Below are positions 25,101 through 35,869 of a stretch of DNA of 64,000 nucleotides, in pieces. Below the pieces are notes generated by a model that had not been told where the DNA came from, ran no database searches, and saw nothing but the letters and a program-made list of their open reading frames with translations. Both the position numbers and the translations under genes were made by a program. Numbering within the stretch: position 1 is the first letter of the stretch; every line of letters begins with the position of its first letter. This stretch comes from Chimonanthus salicifolius (taxonomy: Eukaryota; Streptophyta; Magnoliopsida; Laurales; Calycanthaceae), in NCBI GenBank assembly GCA_013350335.1, contig CM023539.1:34706631-34770630 (forward strand), read 5' to 3'.

Positions 25101-28100
25101 GAAAAAAAAAAAACAACATCCATATAAACAATTTTTTTACCAGATATCTGATCGAAACATTTATCTCTTTTGAGTGGAAGAGTAACCCAAGAACACACAT
25201 TTCACAGATTCTCTTTCAAGCTTGTTCGCAGAAAAATCATGTATAAAACAGGTACATCCAAAAAGATGCAAACAAACCAATAGGTAGAAATAACATCAAT
25301 AGGTGCTTTGTTATTTAAGACTCTTGTGGGCATGCGAGTTATTAAATAACAAGCAATAAAAATAGAATCAGGTCAACTTAGACACATTCATTTCAAATAA
25401 CAAAGATTGAGCTACCTCAAGAAGATGGCAATTCTTCCTTTCAGCAACTCCGTTCTACTGAGGTGTATGGGGGCATGAAGTTTGATATTCAATGCCATGT
25501 TCTTGAAGATAATATAAAAAAAAGTGAGACATATATTTTCTTCCATTATCACTTCTCAAGATTTTAAGGCAACAATCAAATTGAGTAGTACCTCAATCTT
25601 TCTCAAACTTAAGTGTGAAAATGATCAAAGACCTCAAATTTATGTTTCATCAAATAAACCCAAGTCATTCGAGAGTAGTTATCTATGAATATAACAAAAT
25701 AATGGAATCCTGTTGAAGAAATAACTGGTGACATCCAAACATCAGAATGGAGTAAGGAGAGAAAAGGGGAAGAGGAATGATTGAAAGATCGAGAAAAGGT
25801 GGGTCGATGCTGCTTTCCATATTGGCAACTTTCACAGATAAAATTATCAATTTTCAAAAAAGTTACAAATACTTTTACACTGTATTGGATGGATGCCAAA
25901 GCCAACAATGCCAAAGCCAAGTATCCTGATGACTAGTAGAACAAACAAAATGTTTTGAGCCAATTTGTGGATCAAAGAAGTATAAACCATTTTCTTCACG
26001 ACCACCTGCTATCTTCTTTTTTGTGACCAAATCCTGTATAACACAATGAGAAGGGAAAAAAGTGACAGAACATTTTAAGGCCTTATTAAGTGAACTAACA
26101 GATAAAAGATTATTAGACAATTAGGGAACATGAAGAATCAAAGATACATCGAGAGTAGAAGATATAGGAATAGTCCCCTTTTACCATTAATGGAGGTAAG
26201 GGTTCCATTAGCAAGTTTAACATGTCTAAGAGAAAGAGAATTAAGAGATGAAAACAGATGAGACATATCTGACATGTGATCTGTAGCCCTAGAATCAATA
26301 ATCCAAGGGTTGCCCGATGCGGTCTGGAAAGTATATGAGATAGTACGTGATTGAGAAACGAAAGTTTGGAAATAACCAAAGGATTAAAGGTTATTAAGTT
26401 ACATCTTGTCTTTCTGTAAGGAATAAAATTCTTTCCGAGACACTTGAATAACATCATCCCCAGGAAAAGTAGGGCTACAAAATGCCATTAGGATTGATCA
26501 CACTAATGAGATCTCAAAAAAATTGCCCAAGTAACAGTTTTCCAGCAGATCAGCCCACAAAACTGGTATAACAGCTGCAAAAAATTTAGATAAGTGGGCC
26601 CCACGAAGTCAGAAGCCAAGATCAATCTAGTGGGATTGATAGAACCCCAGGGGTGACTATAGCAACGAAGTTTCAGGCTGAGCGGAGGTCTATAGGAGCA
26701 TATCGAGCCAAATCTTTGAAAAGAACAGGCATTTGGATGTCACTGCAGCAGATCTGAAGAAGAGGTCAAGCGGGACCCACTGTTAACCAAAACCATAGGT
26801 CAACTAGATGGAGAGGGAGGTGGGCTAGGGGCGACTACACTAGTGGTGATTTGAAGAGTAAACAACAGTACATAAGCCAGATCGAGGCAAAAAAAAGGCC
26901 CAAAAAAACTAGTTTGTAAGTCTAATTGATTTTGATATGCATGTCTATATCAGAATCGAGGCTTGTTTTTACCCATCATCATCATCATCATCATCAACTA
27001 CCATCATTTTCCCATCTATCTTGGGTTGGTTGAGGGGCTTGTTTGTTAAACGATTGTATCAACTAATGCCCACCTTTGTGTTTATTAAATGATGCTATCA
27101 ATATTTTTTGGGTCTAGAAAATTGCTGTTATTTTGTTTATAGCTAACGGTATAACAAGTAAACCATTGCTCCTTAATGATATGGCTCCTCACGTGGATCA
27201 GGATTATTTTATGGTTCTCTAATGAGATGTTGTCCTGATTGTATGGAAACAACTGCCCTTCTTCTGTATGTTCGCTGGACCCATTTTGTGAATCCATGCC
27301 TGTGGTACTTTTTTTTTTTTAACTTGCAAATAAGCATTGAATCCATGTCTGTAGTAATTTATGAAGAAGAGATCCTTTCATTGTTTCAGAATGAATCTCC
27401 ATGCGCTTTGTTTGGTGCTACCAGTGTGGTGGGTTGTCCCTTCCATGGATTGCCAATATTACTCACAATCCTTTTATGAATACTCTGTTGGGCTGCCTGC
27501 CTTTTTAAAGTAGTTTCCTTTCTGCTTCGTTCTTGGTTTACTCTGAAGTTTAAATATGACTTGATTGTAGGGCAGGAGGATCAATCACAGGTTTTGGCAT
27601 TAGCAAGTGTCTGGGTCTTCCTACTTGTATTCAGCAGTTTGGCCTTGCTTGTGCCAACCATCTACACTATTGGTCTGGCTTATCAGGATGCTTTCAGTGC
27701 AAGATTATCCTCAAATAGTGCAAGATCCGCTTTAGAATTTCTTACAACTGTCAATGGCATTCTTTTCATGGGATTTGGGTGTTTGATTGGTTACCCTATT
27801 GCAGCAGCCTCTGGTGAGATTCTTTCTTTTGTGAGGAATTCACATTGGATCACATAATATAGTCTATTAAACCCCATATGACCAAAGAATCACCTTCTAC
27901 ATAATGTAGTATGCAATGTTAAGGTGCATGTTTATTATGTCTTAACAACAACTGCATTACAATGTCTCAGTTAGAGCACTTCAAGGCCTTTGGAAGAATG
28001 ATTTGGTGGCACTAAAAGGCTCATGCCCAAATTGTAGTGAGGAGGTCAGGACTTCTATAGCAGGCTCACTTGGAACCGTTGGACGTTTGGTGTCTGACAT

Positions 28101-30272
28101 TTTTTCAGCTTATATTTTCATTCAGTTGTGATGCAAAAAGTTCATTCAAGTTCTATTCTGTGTAACTTAAGTGTTTTCTTTCAGGTCTTTGCATTTGTGC
28201 AGGCAAAACAATCAAATCAATCTCCTCACAGGGCAGACTGTCATGTATGTGAGTGCACTTTGGAATTTCGCACTAAGGTGGAGGTATGTCGTAGCTCCTG
28301 TTCTTTGAATCTATTCTCATGCACTATAACCTTGTCCATTCCCTTTGTCTTTGTACATACACTGCCGGAACTTATTGTAGAAAATTGTAAAAATTATGCA
28401 AGATTTTCTCCTCTTCTTTCAAAAACAGGTAATATCTCTTGGCATAAAAAAATGTGTCAATTGCATTGGCAATCTAATTGTCTATAGGTTGCATATGGTT
28501 GCATATTGTATACTGTATTCTGGAATTAGTTTGTCTGATATCATATCCAACGGTCAGCCTATTTTTCTTCATGCAAAACTTGAGAATAGGAATAATATCT
28601 GGTCTACTGTATGGATCACCAGGACTAGAAATCAAGATTAGGCTTTTGCTGGCCCAACAAAATTTCAACTGTGAAGACACCAAATGCTAGGAAATTATCT
28701 ATCCCAAAGATTTACTTTCTTTGTTGGCAGAACCAAGAATAGGTTAATGATATTTACTCTTTTGCCCCTTCGACTTCCCCATTTGGTGTTTCTTTACTGA
28801 AACCTTCTCTTTTTATTTCCTCATCTCTGGCTCTGCTATGCTCTCATTGATGGATGGGGATTGGGGCCCTTCTCTAATAAGGTCCAACTTCTATGGAAAA
28901 TGGTTCCCATCACAATCATTTGGACCGTTAATGAGTGCAATAGGTGCATTTTTTAAGACGGCGCTACCCCGCAAGTCTATCATTGAGTTATGAAAATCCA
29001 GCATTGTTCAATGGGACTTTGCAACCAAGGACATTGTGGGTCAGAAATTTTTACTTTGGGGTGGGTTGGAAATCTGACTTGTATGTTATAATGTTATAAT
29101 CTTTTGATTAAAAGTTTTGTGCAGTCTGGTGCTTTTTGTTTGGTAGATAGATTTGCACAGTCCCTCTTTGGCCTATCCTTTTTTTTGTGTACCTTTTTTC
29201 TTTCTCTAATGAAATTTGTTAGTACACCTCAAAGAAAAAGAAAAGAGAATGGAATCAGGATTAGCCTGATACCTATAGTCATGGTTTATTGTTTGAGTAG
29301 GTTCAACAACAGTTGGACCATGATATCGTAGCAATGTTGAAAATGGAAGATTAATATTCAATAAACTAATTTTTTTGTCAAACCACACCACGATTCAAAT
29401 AGTTCTAACTGGTGTGTTCCCACAGTTCCAGGCAGTTTGTATGGCCTTTTTATCCACTTGGAAACTGACTGGCAGGCAAAGGGGTTGGTTCAAGTGAACA
29501 AAAATTGATTAGCCGGTTCAGAGTCCGTTTTCAGAATTGTTGGTGGGAAGTGTTTTTTAGTTTTTTTTTTCCTTTCTCCCAAATTTCCATTGTTTTATCG
29601 ACTGATCAACTTTATGGTTAATTTGTCCTTTTTGGGACCAGAAAATCTACTGTGTATCCCACTCCAGGCAGTGATCTTGCATGTACATTACTTTGGTGCT
29701 GCAGCTACATCAAATCCATGGAGTACTTATTTTTCTGGTTGATTGGAAATGAGAGAATGGGCATTTCTGAAGATCAAAGGGAATGTCATAATTTATGCAC
29801 CAATGGTTATGGCGCCCTTTTATTTCTCTTAAGTTTAGTATACCCACAATGACTCAGGATGGTATGGAACATTATTGATGACTTGAACAGTTCTAATCGT
29901 TACCCTGACATATGCTTATTTAGTTGCCCACTTGGCTGTTTGACTGATTGATAAAACGAGGCAAGATATTGAACCATTTAGCTTTATGCATTCCCTGGAA
30001 CATTCATTTATCTGGAGTGATGGAACCCAACCCAACCTACTCCCACCCCCTCTTTTTGGTGGCAAGGTCTCCATTTAGGTGCATGGGCCCTCAACCATAT
30101 AACCTATGCTGTTACATGTCAACTGTAAGTTTCCTATGTAACATGTTTTAGTTTCTAAATCCAGCATAATCCTTTTGTGCAGCAATCCATTTCAAGACCT
30201 GGAAGGCGTTGGATTTATGGTCGCATTTACCTTGTTCGAGGGACCACTACAAAGCATAAGAGATGGATGTAG
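10102..30272 (+). CDS. PGR5-like protein (PGRL1/PGRL2 family), seven exons, 298 aa
   Basis: Exons: 10102-10347, 22292-22354, 22430-22516, 27576-27813, 27971-28044, 28185-28283, 30183-30272. All introns are GT-AG and the joined frame is open from ATG to TAG. Residues 1-60 look like a chloroplast transit region. PGRL hallmarks follow: a [19 protein letters not shown] block (about 89-107), a [15 protein letters not shown] block, two predicted membrane helices (about 138-168 and 193-211) with ALQGLW after the second, and a C-terminal cysteine module CPNC (230, 233) and CHVCEC (255, 258, 260). PGRL1 is known as a thylakoid partner of PGR5 in cyclic electron flow around photosystem I. The C-terminal half looks, from memory, closer to the At5g59400 (PGRL2) branch than to PGRL1A/B, so the exact role is uncertain. 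Intron 1 (11.9 kb) and intron 3 (5.1 kb) are swollen by transposons, but nothing damages the coding exons. Confidence 0.9.
10955..12025 (+). mobile_element. Probable solo LTR in intron 1 of the PGRL-like gene
   Basis: The block has the organisation of an LTR: TGATGGGGACATCC near the start, an AAATAGAGGTGCATGTATAC promoter-like stretch near 11415, a CT-rich transcribed part, and CCCGTGACA near the end. No matching copy lies nearby and no clear target duplication was found, so the borders are approximate and the call rests on style rather than on a matched pair. Confidence 0.4.
12675..13130 (-). mobile_element. Old L1-type LINE, 3' part: C-terminal half of RNase H and tail
   Basis: Read on the minus strand, the frame contains [19 protein letters not shown] and [13 protein letters not shown], the C-terminal half of the plant LINE RNase H domain. 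It runs into a 3' end whose last bases (GCTACCGCTCAAAG) match the tail of the plus-strand LINE at about 21390-21410, so both belong to one family. The N-terminal half of the same domain lies at 21404-21700; the plus-strand LINE was inserted between them. Confidence 0.75.
13523..14730 (+). pseudogene. LINE endonuclease (APE-type) and linker, broken
   Basis: Starts [15 protein letters not shown] and includes [19 protein letters not shown] near 13915, and FTWSSG with DRTPIIL-type blocks, the motif series of the L1 apurinic-like endonuclease. Stops or frame changes occur near 13754, 13937 and 14237. The linker [20 protein letters not shown] (near 14530) is intact in one frame and precedes the insertion point at 14734. 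Confidence 0.8.
14735..15300 (+). repeat. 5' LTR-like repeat
   Basis: Matches 16393 onward, with TG at the start and a CTATAAAAAGG promoter-like box near 15202. The 3' border is approximate. Confidence 0.55.
15434..15976 (+). CDS. Open frame with acidic SSDENSYE repeats inside the LTR-type insertion
   Basis: A 180-codon open frame with no ATG at its 5' end; it starts with GTG in an open context, so it may be part of a longer or spliced product. The N-terminal part has a repeat of the type SSDENSYE, rich in Ser, Asp and Glu, followed by a basic [15 protein letters not shown] segment. Near its end is [14 protein letters not shown] related [13 protein letters not shown] block recurs near 16160 in a neighbouring frame. 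No known domain is recognised. It could be a remnant of a gag-like or element-specific protein. Expression is unproven. Confidence 0.4.
   Translation: MRSRYSRYSSSEESSDENSYESSDENSYESSDESSDENFYYHRHRARQAVRQPGRRTVYFANDVDTTTQADASDSDSSSEKEVDDVVETDSMSVQNLETVQEHPIHIGKPRVDDIHHNSTEVEAINEFVFCDAYFTRTLGEQRPYVDPMWDEHMNQLTSPSISQVLAVDEASTVATHGCI
16393..17100 (+). repeat. 3' LTR-like repeat
   Basis: Second copy of the 14735 repeat, directly after a polypurine tract. A TATTATATAAAGC box near 16835 parallels the promoter-like box of the first copy. The 3' border is uncertain. Confidence 0.5.
17590..18310. other. Pyrimidine-rich segment of unknown origin
   Basis: It contains a run of C (about 17629-17635) and a 126-codon frame without recognised domains (17592-17972). 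It lies between the LTR-like repeat and the point where the LINE resumes. No similarity to either is visible. Confidence 0.4.
18320..19690 (+). pseudogene. LINE reverse transcriptase, broken
   Basis: The motif order is clear: [95 protein letters not shown] (the catalytic ADD box at about 19140) and [11 protein letters not shown]. In-frame stops occur near 18787, 18908, 18998 and 19110, and after SLF near 19517. This is the non-LTR RT family of plant L1 elements. Confidence 0.85.
20100..21180 (+). pseudogene. LINE zinc-finger RT-associated region and RNase H, broken
   Basis: 20111-20473 encodes [15 protein letters not shown] and [13 protein letters not shown], then a CPLCC segment and DHLFLKCPV, the zf-RVT pattern. 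From 20815, [10 protein letters not shown] starts an RNase H domain, continued by [21 protein letters not shown] and [14 protein letters not shown] in a shifted frame. Several frame breaks are present. Confidence 0.8.
21404..21700 (-). mobile_element. Old L1-type LINE, upstream part: N-terminal half of RNase H
   Basis: The minus-strand frame reads [20 protein letters not shown] and [21 protein letters not shown], the first half of a LINE RNase H, then runs into the A-tail of the plus-strand LINE. Its continuation is at 12675-13130. The short sequences at the two junctions (about 13110-13130 and 21405-21420) resemble each other, as expected for a target-site duplication. Confidence 0.75.
21701..22291 (+). 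other. End of intron 1 of the PGRL-like gene
   Basis: Non-coding. It ends in a pyrimidine tract and CTAG acceptor at 22291. No further element recognised. Confidence 0.6.
22985..26470 (-). mobile_element. Ty1/copia retrotransposon remnant in intron 3 of the PGRL-like gene
   Basis: Read from high to low coordinates the minus strand gives the copia order: a gag-pre-integrase stretch ([20 protein letters not shown], about 26110), an integrase ([48 protein letters not shown]), a reverse transcriptase ([20 protein letters not shown] followed by DDI, 24261-24043), and RNase H ([42 protein letters not shown]). After it comes a polypurine-type GAAGGGGAATATTG ending near 23229. Many stops and frame breaks show it is dead. 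Gag is truncated, and complete LTRs were not delimited. It is antisense to the host gene. Confidence 0.85.
26972..26997. repeat. CAT/ATC trinucleotide microsatellite
   Basis: About seven ATC units in a row, in intron 3 of the PGRL-like gene. Confidence 0.9.
28284..30182 (+). other. Intron 6 of the PGRL-like gene
   Basis: 1.9 kb between the CHVCEC exon and the last exon. GTATGT donor, TGCAG acceptor. No transposon coding is recognised; a weak LINE-like tail (CTAATGAAATTTGTTAGTAC followed by an A-rich run, about 29206-29245) may be a short retroposed fragment. Confidence 0.6.
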
Positions 30273-30960
30273 ACAAAATGGTGTGCTGATGATTTGATTT
30301 TTAAGCTGTTCCATTGCTGCATTTTTCCCTGATTTTTCAGTCAGTCTGTAATTTTAAGGGGAGCAACTTACAACCAGTGGGGTGTCATCAACTATTCAGT
30401 GTATCATAGTTAAAGCAATCATTGATGTAAATTATGAATTTAAGTGATATTGAAGGTAGGATTAGACATTTTTTTCATTATCACTTGCATTGTTTGCTGG
30501 GTTGGGTACTTGTATCAAAACACAGGCCATCAAGTGAAGGTTCTGTTTATGTTCGAGGGCTGGTAGTGCATATCAGCCAAAAAATGTTACTAGAATGCAG
30601 AGCTGTAATGTTTGGTTGGTTAGCTAGATTCTACTAAACAGCCTAGCTGATACCCTCAGAGATACATTACTGTTTTGGGTGAGAACCCAATGCAGTACAC
30701 TGAGATGCTATATGTCAAGTCAGCCGAGTTTGCTGATGAGTTATTTTTTCAGACTTTTTTTTTTTGAACAGCAGAAATTTCAATCTCTGTGCACCAGCCA
30801 AGACAGCATCATCTCAATTTTTTTCAAAAAAAAAAAATCTTCGTAACCGCTGTTTAGCAGACTTCAGGTAATGAAGAGGTGCCATCCATGAATGATACAG
30901 GCTATTGCCAAAGTGCCCTTCTTGATAAAACAATGTAAACATGCAATTGTTGTAATACTG
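30273..30960 (+). other. Presumed 3' UTR of the PGRL-like gene
   Basis: Sequence following the TAG stop. No canonical AATAAA was pinned down; the end is a guess based on the change to simple-repeat and AT-rich sequence after about 30960. Confidence 0.4.
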
Positions 30961-33900
30961 TAATCTCTAAATGTAGTCATGTTGAGAGTCATTGTAGCAA
31001 AGGCAGCAAGTGGATGACATTAAGAGGATAATGAGCGATTCTGATTGCTGCAAAAATGTGGTGGATACTGGATTGGGCGGGGCTGGGGCTGGGGCTGGGC
31101 TCAAGCCCAAGTCCGATTAGCAAGTGAAAAGCCCCAGCCTGACATGAGCTTAGATGATATAATCAGGCCCAAGCTCACTCAATGTGCCTGATTAGCCTAC
31201 CCTGATTAAAGGCCCAAGCTAGAATACGAGCCTGACAGCAAGTTTGTTTGTATGATGTGTCGGTTTAAATGAACACAAAAGTAAACTGTGTTTCCTACGA
31301 AGTGTGTATTTTTAATTATTATTTAATCACTAAATTATAAAAATTAGCACTAGGTAAACTGGATAATGAATAATTAATTCAAATGAACTGCAGCCGAACA
31401 TATAGGTAGCAATTGGTCTTTTCCATCTTTTATTTTTCCTAGTTAGATTTTTTACATGAAAAAGATAGAAAAAGGACTAGGTGCAATGTACAACCTCATT
31501 TCCTTAATGATATATCATATATTTTAATAAACATAATTGGATCAAAACAAAAATAAACATAAGCATGGCCTGAGTAATAATTGGGTTTTAATTTTTTGTT
31601 CAAACCCAATTTAATTCTAAATCAAGCTGAGATGTACAAGAAGTCCACCTTTTCTTGGTTAGATTTTTCTTTGCACAATGGGGTAGAAAAACCCATATTA
31701 TCTAAAAAATAGTAATATGCTTTGAAATTAAGAGGTATATGCCCTTTTGCTAGCAATTCAACATATGCATCACCCACAAAATGGAAGAGAAGATGGATGA
31801 AAAAATGACCATAAACATGATCAAACTTAGGTCATAAGGCCATTAAAAATTGAACTAATAGTAACTAGAGATAGGAATTTGGTTCTAAGGGTTGAAAGAC
31901 GGAAGAATTCAACCCTAGAAAAGGTAGGTTAGGTTCAGTATAAATTTCAACACAATTTATAATTTAGATCAGACTTCGACAAAAATTAAAGCCCAATTTT
32001 TATTTGCATTAAGCTTAAGCTTATATATGTTTGGCCTAGAAGCCTAACCTCGGCCCGATTATATAGGCCTAGTAAAAACTATGTGATCTATCCTTTAAGG
32101 AAACAAGGTGCTTGTTGTACCTGGTCCTTTTATCTTTTCTTAATTTTTGTGGAGACATGAGAATCCAACCTATTGGATCAAGAGGTCACTAAATTACCTA
32201 CATATAGACCAAATTTCATTGAAAAAAAGAAATAGAAATCACTTGATCTTGGCTCCAAACTAAAACAATACGGGACTAAAAAAATGGTATTTAAAATTTT
32301 AATTTGGCTCCAAACTAAAAAAATAAATCATTAAAAGTTAGAAATTGGGTTTTGCAAAAAGGCAACAATTTCAAATTTTAGTTTTTAACTTTTAGGAAAT
32401 ACTAAAACAATCTTCTACTATTTTCTAAAAAAAATAAAAATTAGCAAAATATTCAATATATTGCATGTGAATGACCCTTTAACTTTTGGTTGAATACAAT
32501 TCTTATTATTCTTTTCGTGAATAAGAGGAAAAGACAAACCTTTATCTTAAAAATATTTTAAAAATTAAGAATGATATTCAAATTATACTAATGGTGGACA
32601 TTTAGTTAATCTTGACAGCGTATTAATAAACCATGAGCTAATCTTGGTTCTAATAAGTACTCTTGATTAAAAGTGTCTTTCTTCTTTCTAGGCAGATAGG
32701 TAAGTTAATGAGAGCGCTTTTTTTAAGAATACATTTCTCCTATTTCTAAGGACAATTGTTTTGATGAACTGTCACTAAACTCAAAAAGAAAGAAGAGAAA
32801 GAACTTGGAGTTGGCGCCTACATAACAGGTTGCTTGCTTACCAAGTCATCCCGGCAAGCTCGGCTTCATAAATATGTTATTTTTTCATTAAATTTACATT
32901 TTCAAATATTATTTTTAAGTTACAAACTTGAGAATTTCAAATACTTTTAAAAAATATAAAAAATACAAAAAATTTGAAAAGGTTTTCTAGACCCTGATTG
33001 GGAGTTTTCAAGAGTAAGTCGATTCTGAGCCGGTTAAAGGGAACGAAACTCTCGGTTCGAAAGTTTTTAAGATACAAGAGTAGGATTGAAATTGTTCCCA
33101 TTTCTCAGCCACTTGTGAGTCAAGTGAGTTGTGCCCATTTCTTAAAGTAGGATTCAAATTGAGCATGATTTTAATTTGGATGATGGCATTGTGTAAGAAG
33201 AGGTGTAAATAAATCTGTGCGAAAATAAATGTTTCCCAATTCACATCAAACCTTCAATACATGATTTTCTTTTCTAATTTATTAGAGGAATTTGCTTTGT
33301 TTTTGGTATAATTGATAAGTGCCTATTATTGTAATTATAAAATTGTAGGTTTGATTCTCATGACTATCAAATAAATAATTAACTTACAACAATTAATTGC
33401 TAATTTACTTATGAGCGTTAGTTCTTTGTAAGTATAAGAAACCATCTTAATTGATAGGTCATATCAATGATCAATTACACTAATTTACTCCCAAAAAGAG
33501 TATGCATTTCATCTTTTACTAATCAAGAAGACATTGGGCATGACTCGGTTGCAAAATTTGGTTGAGAGAATTTTTTTTATTTGGGAGACTGATATTTTCA
33601 AAGAAGACATATGAATGATAATTTTTTTATCAATATTTTAAATTTAAGCCAAAATTTATAATTGACGGAATGAGAAGTTTAGTTTTTATTCTTTTTCAAA
33701 AAAAATAAAATATATATGTGAGTTTTTCTTTTGAAATATCGGTTGATTTTTTTTTTTGGAAATATAAAAAACAAATATCAGCTGATATTGGCCTAATCGT
33801 GATTTTTTTTAAATTTTAAAATTAAAAAATATTAGAGATACTTGGTGGGGTCCACCGATATATCATATAGGCCAATATATATATCGGCCGATACGATATG

Positions 33901-34598
33901 TAACGGCTGATACTATGACCTTAGGTGTGAGCTTATCTTCTTTATTCTTACCTCTTCATTTCTCTTTGCTTTTTGCTAATTGACCTTTATAAAGTAGGCT
34001 TTTGAAGTCCAAAACATAGTGAAGAAGTCTTTAACCCATGTATCCACCATATGAGCTCTTTAATTCAATATGAACAGAAAAATAGATGCAACTATTTGAG
34101 TCAAAATCTTACCGAATTAAGTAAATCAACTAAATTTTTAGACTTAACTCGAAAAATCTCAGTAAAACTCATTGACTCGCAAGTGTAACTTGGACCGAAG
34201 TGCCTTTTTTGAGTTTTTAAACCTTACATGCAACCATAGCCCCTCTTCCAGCCGAAACCCATTTCTAAAATGGTTAAAACAAGCTTGACCAGGATTGACC
34301 TTTCAATTGATTTGAGGGTGAAACTACTTGGTATCTATCTCTGATCAAATCTCAAACTGTCAGATTAAAAAAAAGGTCCATTTCGAATTTTTTAAGAAAA
34401 ATACAAATCTCACAAGAAGCCCCAGACTGAGTAATTACGAAAGAATAATACAGAGAGATTGATAGATTATATCAAGTTACTCTGTATGAATGTAACAAGA
34501 AATGACTTCCATCAACTTGGGCTGATGCATTTCAACAAAGGGTGGTGCATCTTCCTAGTTATTCTTCTAGGTGTTTCAACATTGAGTAAGATCTCAAA
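30961..34598. other. Intergenic DNA between the PGRL-like gene and the UFD1 pseudogene
   Basis: No coding region can be supported. At 31075-31240 the words GGGCTGGGGCT and GGCCCAAGC recur on both strands. At 33780-33900 there are repeated palindromic GATATCGG/CCGATAT-type words. Both look like terminal or subterminal repeats of DNA elements, but borders could not be set. The rest is AT-rich. Confidence 0.45.
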
Positions 34599-34843
34599 TC
34601 ATCCTTGCTGCGAGTACTTCCCGGTGAAGGCTTGGAACTTGGGTTCTTCCTGCTTCTGAGGTTCAGACTTAGCATCTTTTGCAGTAGCCTACATAAATGC
34701 ATACAAATAATTGAGCAAAGCTTTAAATCCCTCCAAGGCTAAGGTGAAAATAAGCTTAATTTTAAATAACTCTAGCAGAATAAAAATAGTCGTTTGTGGT
34801 TTGAAGCTGCACAAAAATTGAATCTCAGTATATCACATTAGTA

Positions 34844-35157
34844 AGGGATGCTGCTATTTTTTTTTTTTTTAAGGAAAGTGATTCACACGGACATTTTTTT
34901 TCATCTTACACGGAATTTGAGTTTTTTTTTTTTTTTTTTCAATTCCACTTTACCCTTTGTACCTTATCTTTGCTTTCTCGTTTCACTCTTTCCCAACGCT
35001 TACTCTCTCGATTTCCTCTTCCACGAGTCTTCCTCATCCCCACCGGGGAACTCCTCACCTTTTCACTTTTCCTCTTTCACAACTCATTTCTTTCATAGGG
35101 TCTGCATCAGACTCTCATATCCTCTCTCTTCGTCTCTCAGATGCTTTCATTACAAAT
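34844..35157 (+). repeat. Left terminal inverted repeat of the long-TIR element
   Basis: About 314 bp, pyrimidine-rich on the plus strand, with T-runs near 34857-34870 and 34922-34940. Pairs with 39094-39390. Confidence 0.75.
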
Positions 35158-35315
35158 TTGAAACAATGATCAAACTTGTTTGATACAAGAAGTTTTCTTC
35201 TTAAAAACATCATCCATTTTCCATTATAAGAAGTAGGTTTAAATGAGCCTATAAACTTGCAAGTTTCAAAAACTTGAGGACTTCTGAAGTTGAATGTCAT
35301 TGAAGATGAAGTTCA

Positions 35316-35717
35316 TGGGGATTTTAATCCCTCAATCAAAACACAGCGGAAGCAAACCAACAATCACACAAAAAAATCAATCACACAAGAAAACAAGATT
35401 TAACGTGGTCAGCCTAAGCCTACATCCACCAAACGAAATCAAAGTTTTCACTAATCAAAGTAGAGATTACAAAGTACTTTCTCACCCACGGATTTCTCTC
35501 TTCCTCTCTACAAATCTCTCTCTCAAACTCACGTATGGCATGCTCCCAACAATGGAGACCTCCCTTATTTATAGACAATAATAAGGAAAGTTTCCTCAAA
35601 CAAAAAATAGAAAGAGAAACAAAGAGGAAAGGAGAGCAACAAAGGAAAGTTCCAAAATAAGATGTTTCCAAATCCAAATCCGAAAATCCATTACTAAAAT
35701 TGAGCCAAATCCTAACA
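35316..35717 (-). repeat. 3' LTR of the gag-only copia element
   Basis: 402 bp. On the minus strand it starts TGTTAGGATTTGG. It matches 37905-38641 apart from the solo-LTR insertion in that copy. Confidence 0.9.
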
Positions 35718-35869
35718 ATCTCCACCTTGGCGAGATTTGCAAGCGAACCATCTCTAATAATAACTCCACTTTGGCAAGAAATCTCATGCCAAGCCAAACG
35801 AAGAAATCAACTGATGCCGACTGCAACCAAATGCGCCCGTAGGCACCATGCACCCGAAGGTGCTCAAAC

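Noticed and set aside
26972..26997. Possible RTE LINE 3' end at the CAT repeat
   Set aside because: No RTE coding sequence adjoins it; treated as a plain microsatellite.
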